This document shows positions 7,966-15,932 of a DNA stretch of 49,164 bases, one piece after another; position 1 is the stretch's first letter, and every line of letters starts with the position of its first letter. A program made the translations under genes and the position numbers. Under the pieces are notes generated by a model. That model did no database searches and was not told the DNA's origin. It was given only the letters and a program-made list of their open reading frames with translations. The DNA lies in assembly GCA_902793405.1 (NCBI GenBank), contig CADBDH010000019.1, forward strand, positions 1-49,164, written 5' to 3'. The DNA comes from an uncultured Bacteroidales bacterium. Its GTDB lineage: Bacteria > Bacteroidota > Bacteroidia > Bacteroidales > Muribaculaceae.

Positions 7966-9414
7966 TTATTCGCTCTTGGGATCGTTGGTCAAGGTGGGCA
8001 CGGTCTGGATTTGCGTCAGGGGCAGAGGATAGTATTTCACGTTCTCGCTCCAGCTACTGAGCACGCTGGCAGCCAGGCCGGTGCGGATGAGGTCGTTGTA
8101 ACGCTCACCCCACTCGCACACGAGCTCCATGCGACGCTCGTCAAGAATCTGTTCAACTGTGACATTGCTCATCGTCGGCATCTGTGCACGTGTGCGCACC
8201 AGGTTGAAGGGCTGGTCGCCATTCTTGCCCTGACGTACCTTGGCCTCGGCATTGATGAGCAGCACGTCGGCATAGCGCAGGATGCGGATGTTGTTGTTCG
8301 AGCCGTACTTGGTGCGGCCGGGCGTCAACTGGTTGGTGGGCGTGTAGGCCTTGCCGTTCCAGGTGTTGGTGTTGTTAACATTGCCCATCACGTTGATTTC
8401 ATCGCCATCGCGGGTGGTCGTGCCGCCAAAGAGCACAGAGGTCTCCAAACGGATGGTCTCGCCACGGGCACGGGCCCAGTTGATGAAGTTGTCGGTAATA
8501 CCCACAAAGTTCCAGCCACCCAGGTTGCCGGGACCCTGGAACACGAACCACTGGTCGGCGTCAATCATGTCGCCACTGCCCTGGCCAAAGTCGGTGCACT
8601 GGCACTCCATCAGGCTCTCGTTACACATCTTGCCGGGAATCTTGAATAGGTTGTAGAAGTCGCTGTAAAGTTGGAACTTGTTGCTCGAGATGATGTCGTC
8701 AGTCAAGGTTTCGGCCTGGGCATATTCGCCACGGTTCATGCGGACCTTGGCGGCAAGCGCCTCGGCGGTGTAGGCCGTCACGGCACCAAAGTGTGTGGCC
8801 TCGTTGGGACGCACCTTGGGGCAATTCTCGATGGCGTACTGCAAGTCCTCGAGCATGTAACGCTCAACAGCGTCCTTGGTCGAACGGGTGAGGTCGCTCT
8901 GGTTGTTGTCGCGCAGGATGGTCACGTCGCCAAAGGCCTGTGTGAGCCTGTAGTAGGCATAGGCGCGCAGGATGCGCACCTCGCCGCAATAGGCGCGATA
9001 GGTGGCACGGTCGGCATCACTGGTAATGTGCTCGGCATATGAGTCGAGCGATGTCAAGGCCCCGTTGGCTACCTTAATCATGCCGTAGTACTGGTTCCAC
9101 ATCTCGTTCAGACCCCAGAACGAGTTGTCGTACCTGAAGTTGCCGAAGTCAACCAGCAGACCCTGGTCGTCGACACGGCCGCTCCACACGTCACCGTCAC
9201 GCACGATGGTCAAGGGCCAAATCACCCAGTGCATGCCGCCGGTGCGCAACTTGGCATATACACCCGAAACGGGCATATACATCTCGCTGGTTTTGGTGTA
9301 ATCCACATCCGACTCGGGAAGCGTGTTCTCGGGCAGGATGTCCATCCAATCATTGCAGGAGGTGGCACCCACCATCAGCAGACCTGCAATCATGATATAT
9401 TTCAGAAATTTCAT
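7966..9414 (-). CDS. susD: SusD/RagB-family glycan-binding lipoprotein
   Basis: A 482-residue outer-membrane lipoprotein (lipobox ATSC, Cys20). SusD features are the N-terminal acceptor region (LPENTLPESDVDYTKTSE) and helical repeats of the TPR-like core (ILRAYAYYRLTQAFGDVTIL near residue 150). The C-terminal signature is seen in RILRYADVLLINAEAKVR and LDERRMELVCEWGERYNDLI. SusD proteins sit as a lid on their SusC channel and capture oligosaccharides. It follows susC by 39 bp, as is usual, and is followed by an attenuator hairpin. Tryptophan- and tyrosine-rich stretches (MHWVIWPL, NSFWGLNEMWNQYYG) suit stacking on sugars. The substrate is probably beta-1,2-glucan fragments, judged from the enzymes downstream. 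Confidence 0.94.
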   Translation of the reverse strand: MKFLKYIMIAGLLMVGATSCNDWMDILPENTLPESDVDYTKTSEMYMPVSGVYAKLRTGGMHWVIWPLTIVRDGDVWSGRVDDQGLLVDFGNFRYDNSFWGLNEMWNQYYGMIKVANGALTSLDSYAEHITSDADRATYRAYCGEVRILRAYAYYRLTQAFGDVTILRDNNQSDLTRSTKDAVERYMLEDLQYAIENCPKVRPNEATHFGAVTAYTAEALAAKVRMNRGEYAQAETLTDDIISSNKFQLYSDFYNLFKIPGKMCNESLMECQCTDFGQGSGDMIDADQWFVFQGPGNLGGWNFVGITDNFINWARARGETIRLETSVLFGGTTTRDGDEINVMGNVNNTNTWNGKAYTPTNQLTPGRTKYGSNNNIRILRYADVLLINAEAKVRQGKNGDQPFNLVRTRAQMPTMSNVTVEQILDERRMELVCEWGERYNDLIRTGLAASVLSSWSENVKYYPLPLTQIQTVPTLTNDPKSE

Positions 9415-9453
9415 TGTCTTTATCTTTTTATGATGTTTGAAAAACTTGAAGAA

Positions 9454-12400
9454 TTAGAAGTCGATGGTTACACCAAAGGTGTAGGTCGCGGTCAACGGAT
9501 AAACCTCGGTGTCCCAGCCCTCGGGATCGTTCAGCTCGGGAGTGAAACTGTTGGCCTTGAACAGGGTGAGGGGACGGTCGGCAGTAGCGCTCAGGCGCAG
9601 CGAGGGCAGAGTGTAGTTGCCCATGCGGATGTTCCTGAAGGTGTAGCCGAGCGTGACATTCTGGATGCGGAAGAAGTCGGCATCCTCAACAAAGAACGAG
9701 TTCACGCGCTGGTCGCTGACGTTCCACGAGCGGATCCAACCCTCGGCCGACGGATACTTGTTGGTCGAGCCTGAACCGGTCCAGCGGTTGGCCACCTGGT
9801 CGTGGTCGAAGTTGTAGTTGGACTGGGCGTAACGCAGGGCGCGCTTGCGGTTGTACATCTGGGCACCGGCGTTGCCATAGGTGGTCACGGCGAAGTCCAG
9901 GTTCTTCCATTGGAAGCCCAGGTTGATGCTGTAGATGAAGTTGGGCAGATAAGAACCCAGCGTGGTGCGGTCCTCGCCGTTAACGATGCCGTCACCGTTC
10001 AGGTCCTTGTACTTGAAGTCGCCAGGCTGCAGGCCGTTGGCTTGAGCGGTCTTGTCGCTGGCGCATTCCTGTTCGGTCTGATAGATGCCATCAACAACGT
10101 AGCCGTAGAACGAGTTCATCTCCTTGCCCACAAACTGGTAGGTCTTGCCACCGGCGATATAGGGGTTGCCCGACAGGCTCTTCACCTCGTTCTTGAGGTA
10201 GGACAGGTTGGCACCGATGTAGTACTTGAAGTCGTTGCCCACACGGTCGGCCCAGTTGATGCTCACGTCAACACCGGTGTTGAGAATCTTACCGATGTTC
10301 TGCAGCAGTGTGCCGTTCTCGAAGGGCAGACGCGGAGCGATAACGGCCTTACGGGTCATGCGGTAGAACCAGTCGATGTCAACACTCAGGCGGTTGCTCA
10401 AGGTGGCGAATTCAACACCCACGTTGGTCTCGTCAACAACCTCCCACTTCAGGTTGGTGAAGTAGCTGTTGTTCTGGAAACCGGCGATGGTGGCGTTGCC
10501 AAACACGCCCGACGACCATGAACCCGTCGATACCGAGCGGAAACCGTCGCTTGCGGGAACAGCGTTGTTACCTAGACGGCCCCAGCTGGCGCGCCACTTC
10601 AGGTAGTCCACAACCTTCTGGTTGTCCATGAAGCTTTCCTTGCTCATTACCCATGCAGCACCAAACGAGGGATAGTAGCCCCAAGTCTCCTGGTACTTGC
10701 TGGTACCGTCGGCACGGAAGGTGGCCATGAACAGGTACTTGCCCATGTAGTCATAGTTGATACGGCCAAAGTAGCTGTTGCTGCGGTAGCGGGTACCGCC
10801 ATCGCTGGCGCGGCGGCTGTCGCTCTCGGTGCTGATGTCGATGTACTTGTAGGCATCATCGCCGTCAACGATACCGTAGCCGATACCGTACAGGTAGTGG
10901 TACTTGTCCTCGCGCAGCGACTGACCCAGCATCACGCCCACGTTGTGGTCACCGAAGGTGTCCTTGTAGGTCAGCACGTTGTCCCAAATCCAGTTGTTGA
11001 AGGTGGACTCGGTCTTGCTTACCCACGACTTGTCGTTGCGCTGTACGGCGCTCACATAGTATTCGGGCATGTAAGTGCGGTTGTGGATGGCCGAATAGTC
11101 GTAGGAGTAGCTTGTCTTGAAATTCAGCTTGCTAGGGATGAAAGTGATCTGAGCATAGAAGTTGGTCAGATACTTGTTGATGTCGTTCACGCTGTTCTGG
11201 TAGTTGGCCGTAGCGACCGGGTTGTAGAAGTTGTTGGTAAAGCCAACCGTCTCGGGCGAACCGTAGTGGGTGGGGAAGGTGTTGTCATACTTCTCGTCCA
11301 TTACGGGATAGATGCCGGGAGCGTTAAACGCCTGCTGCCAAGCAGCATTGTTGGGCGTGCGCTGTTTGCCCTTGGAGAAGATGCCGTTGAAGCCCACCTT
11401 CAGCCAGTTGGTAGCCTCATAGTCGAGGGCAGCGCGGAAGTTCATGCGGTTGTAGAAGTTCTTCACATCCATGACACCATCCTGGTGCAGGTAGTTGATA
11501 CCCATCGAGTAGGTGGCTTTATCGCCACCGCCAGTGATGGTCAGGCTATGGTCGGTGATGATAGCCGTGCGCAGTAACTCCTTGTACCAGTCGGTGTTCG
11601 AGCCGTAGGTCCAGTTGTGGAAGTCGCCGCTGTAATTGCCGCCAAAGCGGTCGATCGAAGCCTTCATCGTCGACACATAGGCATCGTAGTTAGCCTCCAT
11701 CAGCATGGTAGCATACTCGCTCGAAGAGGCCATCTTCAGCACGTTGGTGGCCTTCTGGATACCCACGTAACCGTTGTAGGTGATTTTGGCAGGCTGGTTC
11801 TTGTTACCATGTTTGGTGGTGATCAGTACGACACCGTTGGCGGCGCGCACACCATAGATGGCAGCTGCCGAAGCGTCCTTCAGCACCGACATGTCGGCGA
11901 TGTCGTTGGCATTCAAGAAGTCGATGTTGTCATAGAACATACCGTCTACAACATACAACGGGCTGCCGCTGGTGAACGAGCCGTTACCACGGATGTGGAC
12001 CTTGGGACCCTCACCCGGGGTACCGCTGTTGACCACGTTCACGCCAGCCACCTTGCCCTGCATGGCGGCCATGGGCGATGCTGCAGGCACTGCCAGCAGT
12101 TCTTCGCCCTTGACAACGGCAATGGGCGCCGTCAAGTCTTTGGCTTGGGCCGAGCCATAACCGATGACTACTACCTCGTCAAGGTTGCGCACATCATCCA
12201 GCAGCTGGACATTCATCATGCTGCTGGCCTCCATCTCCACGGCCTGCATGCCCATGAAGGTGAATTTCAGGATCGCGCCATCGGGCACATTGGCAATCTC
12301 GAAATTGCCATCAAAGTCGGTGACAGCTCCCATCGTGGTCCCCAGGACCTTGACGGTAGCACCGATCACGGGCTCGTTGACCTGGTCAACGACCGTACCT

Positions 12401-12474
12401 TTTACTGTAAGTGCCTGTGCACCAGCAATGGCACACGTCACCGCGAGTAAAAGCATCAGGAATCTTTTTTTCAT
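9454..12474 (-). CDS. susC: SusC-family TonB-dependent outer-membrane transporter
   Basis: A 1006-residue receptor, typical in length. A signal peptide (1-21) is followed by a CarboxypepD-reg-like domain (about 22-100, VKGTVVDQVNEPVIGATVKV). The TonB-box region is LDEVVVIGYGSAQ and the plug domain spans about 115-225 (LYVVDGMFYDNIDFLNANDI, SAAAIYGVRAANGVVLITTK). A 22-strand barrel fills the rest and ends TFGVTIDF with terminal Phe. It has no N-terminal STN domain, so it does not signal to a sigma factor directly. It would import oligosaccharides using TonB energy together with the SusD gene 39 bp downstream. It is the first gene of the operon, below a strong consensus promoter. No dedicated regulator (hybrid two-component, SusR or sigma) sits next to the operon. 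Confidence 0.95.
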   Translation of the reverse strand: MKKRFLMLLLAVTCAIAGAQALTVKGTVVDQVNEPVIGATVKVLGTTMGAVTDFDGNFEIANVPDGAILKFTFMGMQAVEMEASSMMNVQLLDDVRNLDEVVVIGYGSAQAKDLTAPIAVVKGEELLAVPAASPMAAMQGKVAGVNVVNSGTPGEGPKVHIRGNGSFTSGSPLYVVDGMFYDNIDFLNANDIADMSVLKDASAAAIYGVRAANGVVLITTKHGNKNQPAKITYNGYVGIQKATNVLKMASSSEYATMLMEANYDAYVSTMKASIDRFGGNYSGDFHNWTYGSNTDWYKELLRTAIITDHSLTITGGGDKATYSMGINYLHQDGVMDVKNFYNRMNFRAALDYEATNWLKVGFNGIFSKGKQRTPNNAAWQQAFNAPGIYPVMDEKYDNTFPTHYGSPETVGFTNNFYNPVATANYQNSVNDINKYLTNFYAQITFIPSKLNFKTSYSYDYSAIHNRTYMPEYYVSAVQRNDKSWVSKTESTFNNWIWDNVLTYKDTFGDHNVGVMLGQSLREDKYHYLYGIGYGIVDGDDAYKYIDISTESDSRRASDGGTRYRSNSYFGRINYDYMGKYLFMATFRADGTSKYQETWGYYPSFGAAWVMSKESFMDNQKVVDYLKWRASWGRLGNNAVPASDGFRSVSTGSWSSGVFGNATIAGFQNNSYFTNLKWEVVDETNVGVEFATLSNRLSVDIDWFYRMTRKAVIAPRLPFENGTLLQNIGKILNTGVDVSINWADRVGNDFKYYIGANLSYLKNEVKSLSGNPYIAGGKTYQFVGKEMNSFYGYVVDGIYQTEQECASDKTAQANGLQPGDFKYKDLNGDGIVNGEDRTTLGSYLPNFIYSINLGFQWKNLDFAVTTYGNAGAQMYNRKRALRYAQSNYNFDHDQVANRWTGSGSTNKYPSAEGWIRSWNVSDQRVNSFFVEDADFFRIQNVTLGYTFRNIRMGNYTLPSLRLSATADRPLTLFKANSFTPELNDPEGWDTEVYPLTATYTFGVTIDF

Positions 12475-12538
12475 TCGCTTGGTGTTAAAGGTTAATAAAA
12501 ATATAGTTTATACTTGATTTATGTTAGGTGTAAGAATA

Positions 12539-12570
12539 CAAAAGTATATAAAATAAAGCATTTGGGCAAA
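12539..12570 (-). promoter_or_regulatory. Promoter of the susC-led glucan operon
   Basis: Minus-strand TACTTTTG (12546-12539) matches TAnnTTTG, and TTTG (12570-12567) lies exactly 20 nt upstream. This is a full Bacteroidetes consensus promoter. The start site is expected near 12532, giving a leader of about 58 nt before the susC ATG. Confidence 0.8.
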
Positions 12571-12652
12571 TTAATATTCACCTAAAGTAACAACCCAACC
12601 ATTAAACCCCATTATTTTACTACTTTCGGTGTCCAAACACATTCCCCCGCCC

Positions 12653-12692
12653 AAAATATAAACCTGTCACTACCATAATAGGCAATGACAGG
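12653..12692 (-). terminator. Weak terminator after asd
   Basis: CCTGTC (12663-12668) pairs with GACAGG (12687-12692); on the minus strand it is followed by TTTATATTTT. It lies about 37 nt below the asd stop. A short direct repeat of AGGCAATGAC overlaps it. Stem length is modest. Confidence 0.45.
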
Positions 12693-12728
12693 CAATGAAA
12701 TGTTTAGTTTGGTTATGAATTGAGTAAC

Positions 12729-13739
12729 TTATTTCTTGCGGTGGGCGATGAGGTATTGGCCGATTTGGACGGCGTTGAGGGCGGCGCCTTTCTTGATTTG
12801 GTCGCCGCAGAGCCAGAAGGTGAGGCCGTTGTCGCTGCTGGTGTCGACGCGGATTCGTCCGACGTAGACGGGATCCTTGCCTGAACAGTCGATGGGCATG
12901 GGGTAGCGGTTGCTGCGGGGATCATCGACGACGACAACGCCGGGGGCCAATTGCAGGGCTGCGCGGGCCTCCTCGGGGGTGATGGGGTTCTCGCATTCGA
13001 TCCAGACGGCCTCGCTGTGGGCTCGCATGACGGGCACGCGCACGCAGGTGGCGCTCACGCGGATGTCGCTGTGCATGATTTTGCAGGTCTCCTTGACCAT
13101 CTTCATCTCCTCGCGGGTGTAGTCGTTGTCCTGGAAGATGTCGATGTGGGGGATAACGTTGTAGGCGAGTTCATGCTGGAAATGGCGCACGGTGAGTTCT
13201 TCCTTGCCGACGGCGATTTCGCTGGTCTGCAGGGCGAGCTCATACATGGCTTCCATGCCGGCACCGCTAGCGGCCTGGTAGGTGGCTACCTGCACGTTTT
13301 TGATGTGCGAGAGGTTGTCCAGCGGCTTGAGGGCCACGACCATGATGATGGTGGAGCAGTTGGGGTTGGCGATGATGTTGCGCGGAGTGTTCAGGGCGTC
13401 CTCGCCGTTGACCTCGGGCACTACCAAGGGCACATCGTCGTCCATGCGGAAGGCGCTGCTGTTGTCGATCATGATGCAGCCGTACTTGGTGATGGTGGGG
13501 GCGAACTCGCGGGCGGGCCCTGCACCCATGGCAACAAAGGCGATGTCGATGTCCTTGAAATCGTCGTTGTGCTGAAGGAGTTTAACCACATAGTCCTTGC
13601 CGCGGAAGGTGAAGATACGGCCGGCACTGCGTTCCGAGCCAAAGAGGACGAGTTCGGTAACGGGAAAATTCTGTTCATCGAGGACACGCATGAATTCCTG
13701 TCCCACTGCGCCGCTGGCGCCAACGATAGCAACCTTCAT
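12729..13739 (-). CDS. asd: Aspartate-semialdehyde dehydrogenase
   Basis: A 336-residue cytosolic enzyme of normal length. It reduces aspartyl phosphate to aspartate semialdehyde with NADPH, the branch step to lysine/diaminopimelate, threonine and methionine. The N-terminal Rossmann motif is [18 protein letters not shown]. The catalytic cysteine is Cys128 in [10 protein letters not shown], and the acid/base histidine is His241 in MRAHSEAVW. It is the last of four minus-strand housekeeping genes. The 124-bp gap to argB is largely a 7-bp repeat array that starts just upstream of this ATG. No own promoter of consensus form is seen in the gap, so read-through from upstream is likely. Confidence 0.96.
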   Translation of the reverse strand: MKVAIVGASGAVGQEFMRVLDEQNFPVTELVLFGSERSAGRIFTFRGKDYVVKLLQHNDDFKDIDIAFVAMGAGPAREFAPTITKYGCIMIDNSSAFRMDDDVPLVVPEVNGEDALNTPRNIIANPNCSTIIMVVALKPLDNLSHIKNVQVATYQAASGAGMEAMYELALQTSEIAVGKEELTVRHFQHELAYNVIPHIDIFQDNDYTREEMKMVKETCKIMHSDIRVSATCVRVPVMRAHSEAVWIECENPITPEEARAALQLAPGVVVVDDPRSNRYPMPIDCSGKDPVYVGRIRVDTSSDNGLTFWLCGDQIKKGAALNAVQIGQYLIAHRKK

Positions 13740-13744
13740 TCTTT

Positions 13745-13812
13745 TAGTCTTTAGTTTTTGTTGTTAGTTTTAGTTTCTAGTCCCTAGTTTTTAGTCCTTA
13801 GTTTCTAGTTGT
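13745..13812. repeat. Heptad repeat array between asd and argB
   Basis: Degenerate 7-bp units (TAGTCTT, TAGTTTT, TAGTTTC, TAGTCCC, TAGTCCT, TAGTTGT) with two one-base slips. The array begins right behind the asd start codon and so occupies its leader. The same units fill the next two junctions. Confidence 0.85.
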
Positions 13813-13863
13813 TTGCCGATGGTCGTTATGGCAAATCTCGTGCCAAGATGTGTCGTGGGGCCG

Positions 13864-14634
13864 TCAGGGCTTGATGTGGGTGCCCTTGTCGGACTTGCCC
13901 AGCTGGGACGGGCAAGTGATGATGACCTCTTTCACACCGTGGTCGATGGCCGAGTAGGCGTTGTCGATTTTGTTGACAAACCAGTCCTTGATGATGTCCA
14001 TCTCGCGCATGGCTTTGTAGCGGGTGCGGCGCAGCTCGGCAAGGACGCTGTCGGGGTCATCGGTGTTGAGCAGCACGCCTTTTTTCTCAAAGCAGTAGAT
14101 GAGCGTGATGTTATAGCGTAGGGCCAGTGCGCGGGCAATCTCGGCGGCCAGGGCATCGGTCTCGTTAAAGAGCAGGTTGCCGCGTCCATCGTGGGTGATG
14201 GGCGCCAGTACGGGCACGATGCCGGCATCGACCAGTTGTGCTATGCCCGCCGTGTTGACGTGCCGCACCTGTCCTGTGTCACCCAATTGGCCGTCGGTGA
14301 GCCTGGCGCTGGTGATAAGGTTCATGTCGGCACCGGTAACGCCCAGGGCGTTGACTTTGTTGCCCTGGAGCAGCGACACAAACAGTCGGCTCACGAGTCC
14401 GCCATAGACCATGGTGAGCAGCTTGAGCGTGCCGGCATCGACAACGGGTCGGTCGTTGATGAGCTTGGTCTTGATGCCCAGTTTGTTACCAATTTCCTGA
14501 GCCATCATGTTGCCGCTGAAGATGAGCATCTTCTTGCCCTTGATGCCTGCAAACGCCTTGACAAAGGTGCGCAATTCGTCGGCTTTCTCGACGATTTTAC
14601 CGCTCACTTTGACGATGGTAAAGTTCTCGTTCAT
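13864..14634 (-). CDS. argB: Acetylglutamate kinase (or succinylglutamate kinase), arginine biosynthesis
   Basis: A 256-residue amino-acid kinase family protein. The N-terminal nucleotide/phosphate-binding strand reads IVKVSGKIVE (the usual KxGG is KVSGK here). Other family features are KLINDRPVVDAGTL, NALGVTGADMNLI and IVPVLAPITHDGRGNLLFNE, which contains the conserved D/N residues around the acyl-glutamate. It phosphorylates the N-acylated glutamate gamma-carboxylate in the cytosol. Bacteroidetes such as B. fragilis use N-succinyl rather than N-acetyl intermediates in arginine synthesis, so the natural substrate may be N-succinylglutamate (established for the group, inferred here). The other arg genes are not in the window. 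Heptad repeats flank both ends. Confidence 0.9.
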   Translation of the reverse strand: MNENFTIVKVSGKIVEKADELRTFVKAFAGIKGKKMLIFSGNMMAQEIGNKLGIKTKLINDRPVVDAGTLKLLTMVYGGLVSRLFVSLLQGNKVNALGVTGADMNLITSARLTDGQLGDTGQVRHVNTAGIAQLVDAGIVPVLAPITHDGRGNLLFNETDALAAEIARALALRYNITLIYCFEKKGVLLNTDDPDSVLAELRRTRYKAMREMDIIKDWFVNKIDNAYSAIDHGVKEVIITCPSQLGKSDKGTHIKP

Positions 14635-14710
14635 AGTTTCTAGTTGTTAGTTTCCAGTCCCTAGTCCCTAGTTGTTAGTCCTTAGTTGTTGATTCTGAGT
14701 TTTTAGTTGT
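14634..14710. repeat. Heptad repeat array between argB and prfB
   Basis: Eleven consecutive 7-bp units in perfect register, of the types TAGTTTC, TAGTTGT, TAGTCCC and TAGTCCT, with TGATTCT and GAGTTTT as the most divergent. The first unit shares its T with the argB start codon on the minus strand, and the last ends 11 bp from the prfB stop codon. Confidence 0.9.
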
Positions 14711-14720
14711 AGCTTGGTGG

Positions 14721-15830
14721 TTAGCCCTCGGCGAACTCCATGAGGTAGGCCTTGATGAAGTCGTCCAGGTCGCCGTCCATCACGCCACCCACGTCGCTGG
14801 TCTGATGGTTGGTGCGGTGGTCCTTGACGCGGCGGTCATCGAAGACGTAGCTGCGTATTTGGCTGCCCCATTCGATTTTCTTCTTGCTGTCCTCGACCTT
14901 GCGCTGCTCCTCGCGGCGGTGTTCCAGTTCCTTGTTGTAGAGGATGGAGCGCAGGTTGCGCAGGGCGTTTTCACGGTTCTTGGGCTGGTCGCGCGTCTCG
15001 GTGTTCTCGACCAGGATTTCCTCTTCCTCGCCGGTGTAGGGGTCCTTGTACTGATAGCGCACGCGCACACCCGATTCCACCTTGTTCACGTTCTGGCCAC
15101 CGGCGCCGCCACTGCGGAAGGTGTCCCACGAGATGCGTGCGGGGTCGAGTGTGATCTCGATGGTGTCATCGACCAGCGGGGTAACGAATACCGAGGCAAA
15201 CGAGGTCATGCGCTTGCCCTGGGCGTTGTAGGGCGAGACGCGCACCAGGCGGTGCACGCCGTTCTCGCTCTTGAGGTAGCCGTAGGCAAAGTCGCCCTCG
15301 ATGCTGATGGTAACACTCTTGATTCCCGCCTCGTCGCCGTCGATGATGTGTTCGATGGCGGTCTTGTAGCCGTGGCGCTCACACCAGCGCAGGTACATGC
15401 GCATGAGCATCGAGGCCCAGTCCTGGCTCTCGGTGCCGCCGGCTCCCGAGTTGATCTTGAGGATGGCGTCCATCTTGTCCTCGTCGTGGCGCAGCATGTT
15501 GCGCAGCTCGAGCTTCTCGAGCATGACAAGCGCCTTTTTATAGAGTTCATCGAGTTCGCCTTCCTCGATGAGTCCTTCCTTGACAAAGTCAAATCCAGTG
15601 GTGACCTCGTCGACCGAGAGTTCCACTTCCTCGCACCCGTTGATCCAGTTGCGCAGCGACTTGATTTTCTTCATCTGCGCCTCGGCGGCCTTCTGGTCCT
15701 GCCAGAAGTCAGGCACGTGGGTGCGCAGTTCTTCTTCCTCGACCTCGATTTTCTTGCCATCGATGTCAAGATAGCGTTTCAGGTCTTCTTTGCGTTGTTG
15801 CAGATCCTTGAGTTGTTCTTGTGTAATCAT
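14721..15830 (-). CDS. prfB: Peptide chain release factor 2, without programmed frameshift
   Basis: A 369-residue class I release factor that recognises UGA and UAA stop codons and triggers peptide release on the ribosome. The catalytic GGQ is at 244-246 (SGGAGGQNVNK). At the codon-recognition site, E. coli RF2 has SPF; here it reads SPY (199-201, RVSPYNAQGKR), a form I believe is usual in Bacteroidetes. In many bacteria prfB carries an in-frame UGA and +1 shift near codon 25. Here the corresponding DNA reads ...TAT CTT GAC (R-Y-L-D-I-D, residues 19-24) in one open frame, so autoregulation by frameshifting is absent. It is flanked by heptad arrays on both sides and probably co-transcribed with fadD upstream and argB/asd downstream. 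Confidence 0.95.
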   Translation of the reverse strand: MITQEQLKDLQQRKEDLKRYLDIDGKKIEVEEEELRTHVPDFWQDQKAAEAQMKKIKSLRNWINGCEEVELSVDEVTTGFDFVKEGLIEEGELDELYKKALVMLEKLELRNMLRHDEDKMDAILKINSGAGGTESQDWASMLMRMYLRWCERHGYKTAIEHIIDGDEAGIKSVTISIEGDFAYGYLKSENGVHRLVRVSPYNAQGKRMTSFASVFVTPLVDDTIEITLDPARISWDTFRSGGAGGQNVNKVESGVRVRYQYKDPYTGEEEEILVENTETRDQPKNRENALRNLRSILYNKELEHRREEQRKVEDSKKKIEWGSQIRSYVFDDRRVKDHRTNHQTSDVGGVMDGDLDDFIKAYLMEFAEG

Positions 15831-15834
15831 TATT

Positions 15835-15932
15835 TAGTTTATAGTCCTTGGTCTTTAGTTTCTAGTTTCTAGTTTCTAGTCCCTAGTTTCTAGTCCCTAG
15901 TCCTTAGTTTCTAGTTGCTGGTTGTTAGTCTT
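15835..15932. repeat. Heptad repeat array between prfB and the acyl-CoA synthetase gene
   Basis: Fourteen 7-bp units in perfect register over 98 bp, mainly TAGTTTC, TAGTCCC and TAGTCCT. It spans nearly the whole gap and overlaps the stop codon of the upstream gene (15925-15927), so the array appears to have grown to the limits of both coding regions. Confidence 0.92.

Noticed and set aside
14721-15830. prfB frameshift
   Set aside because: The reading frame is continuous through the usual shift site, and no internal stop is present.
15835-15932. Possible CRISPR array
   Set aside because: The unit is 7 bp with no spacers; no cas genes are present anywhere in the window.
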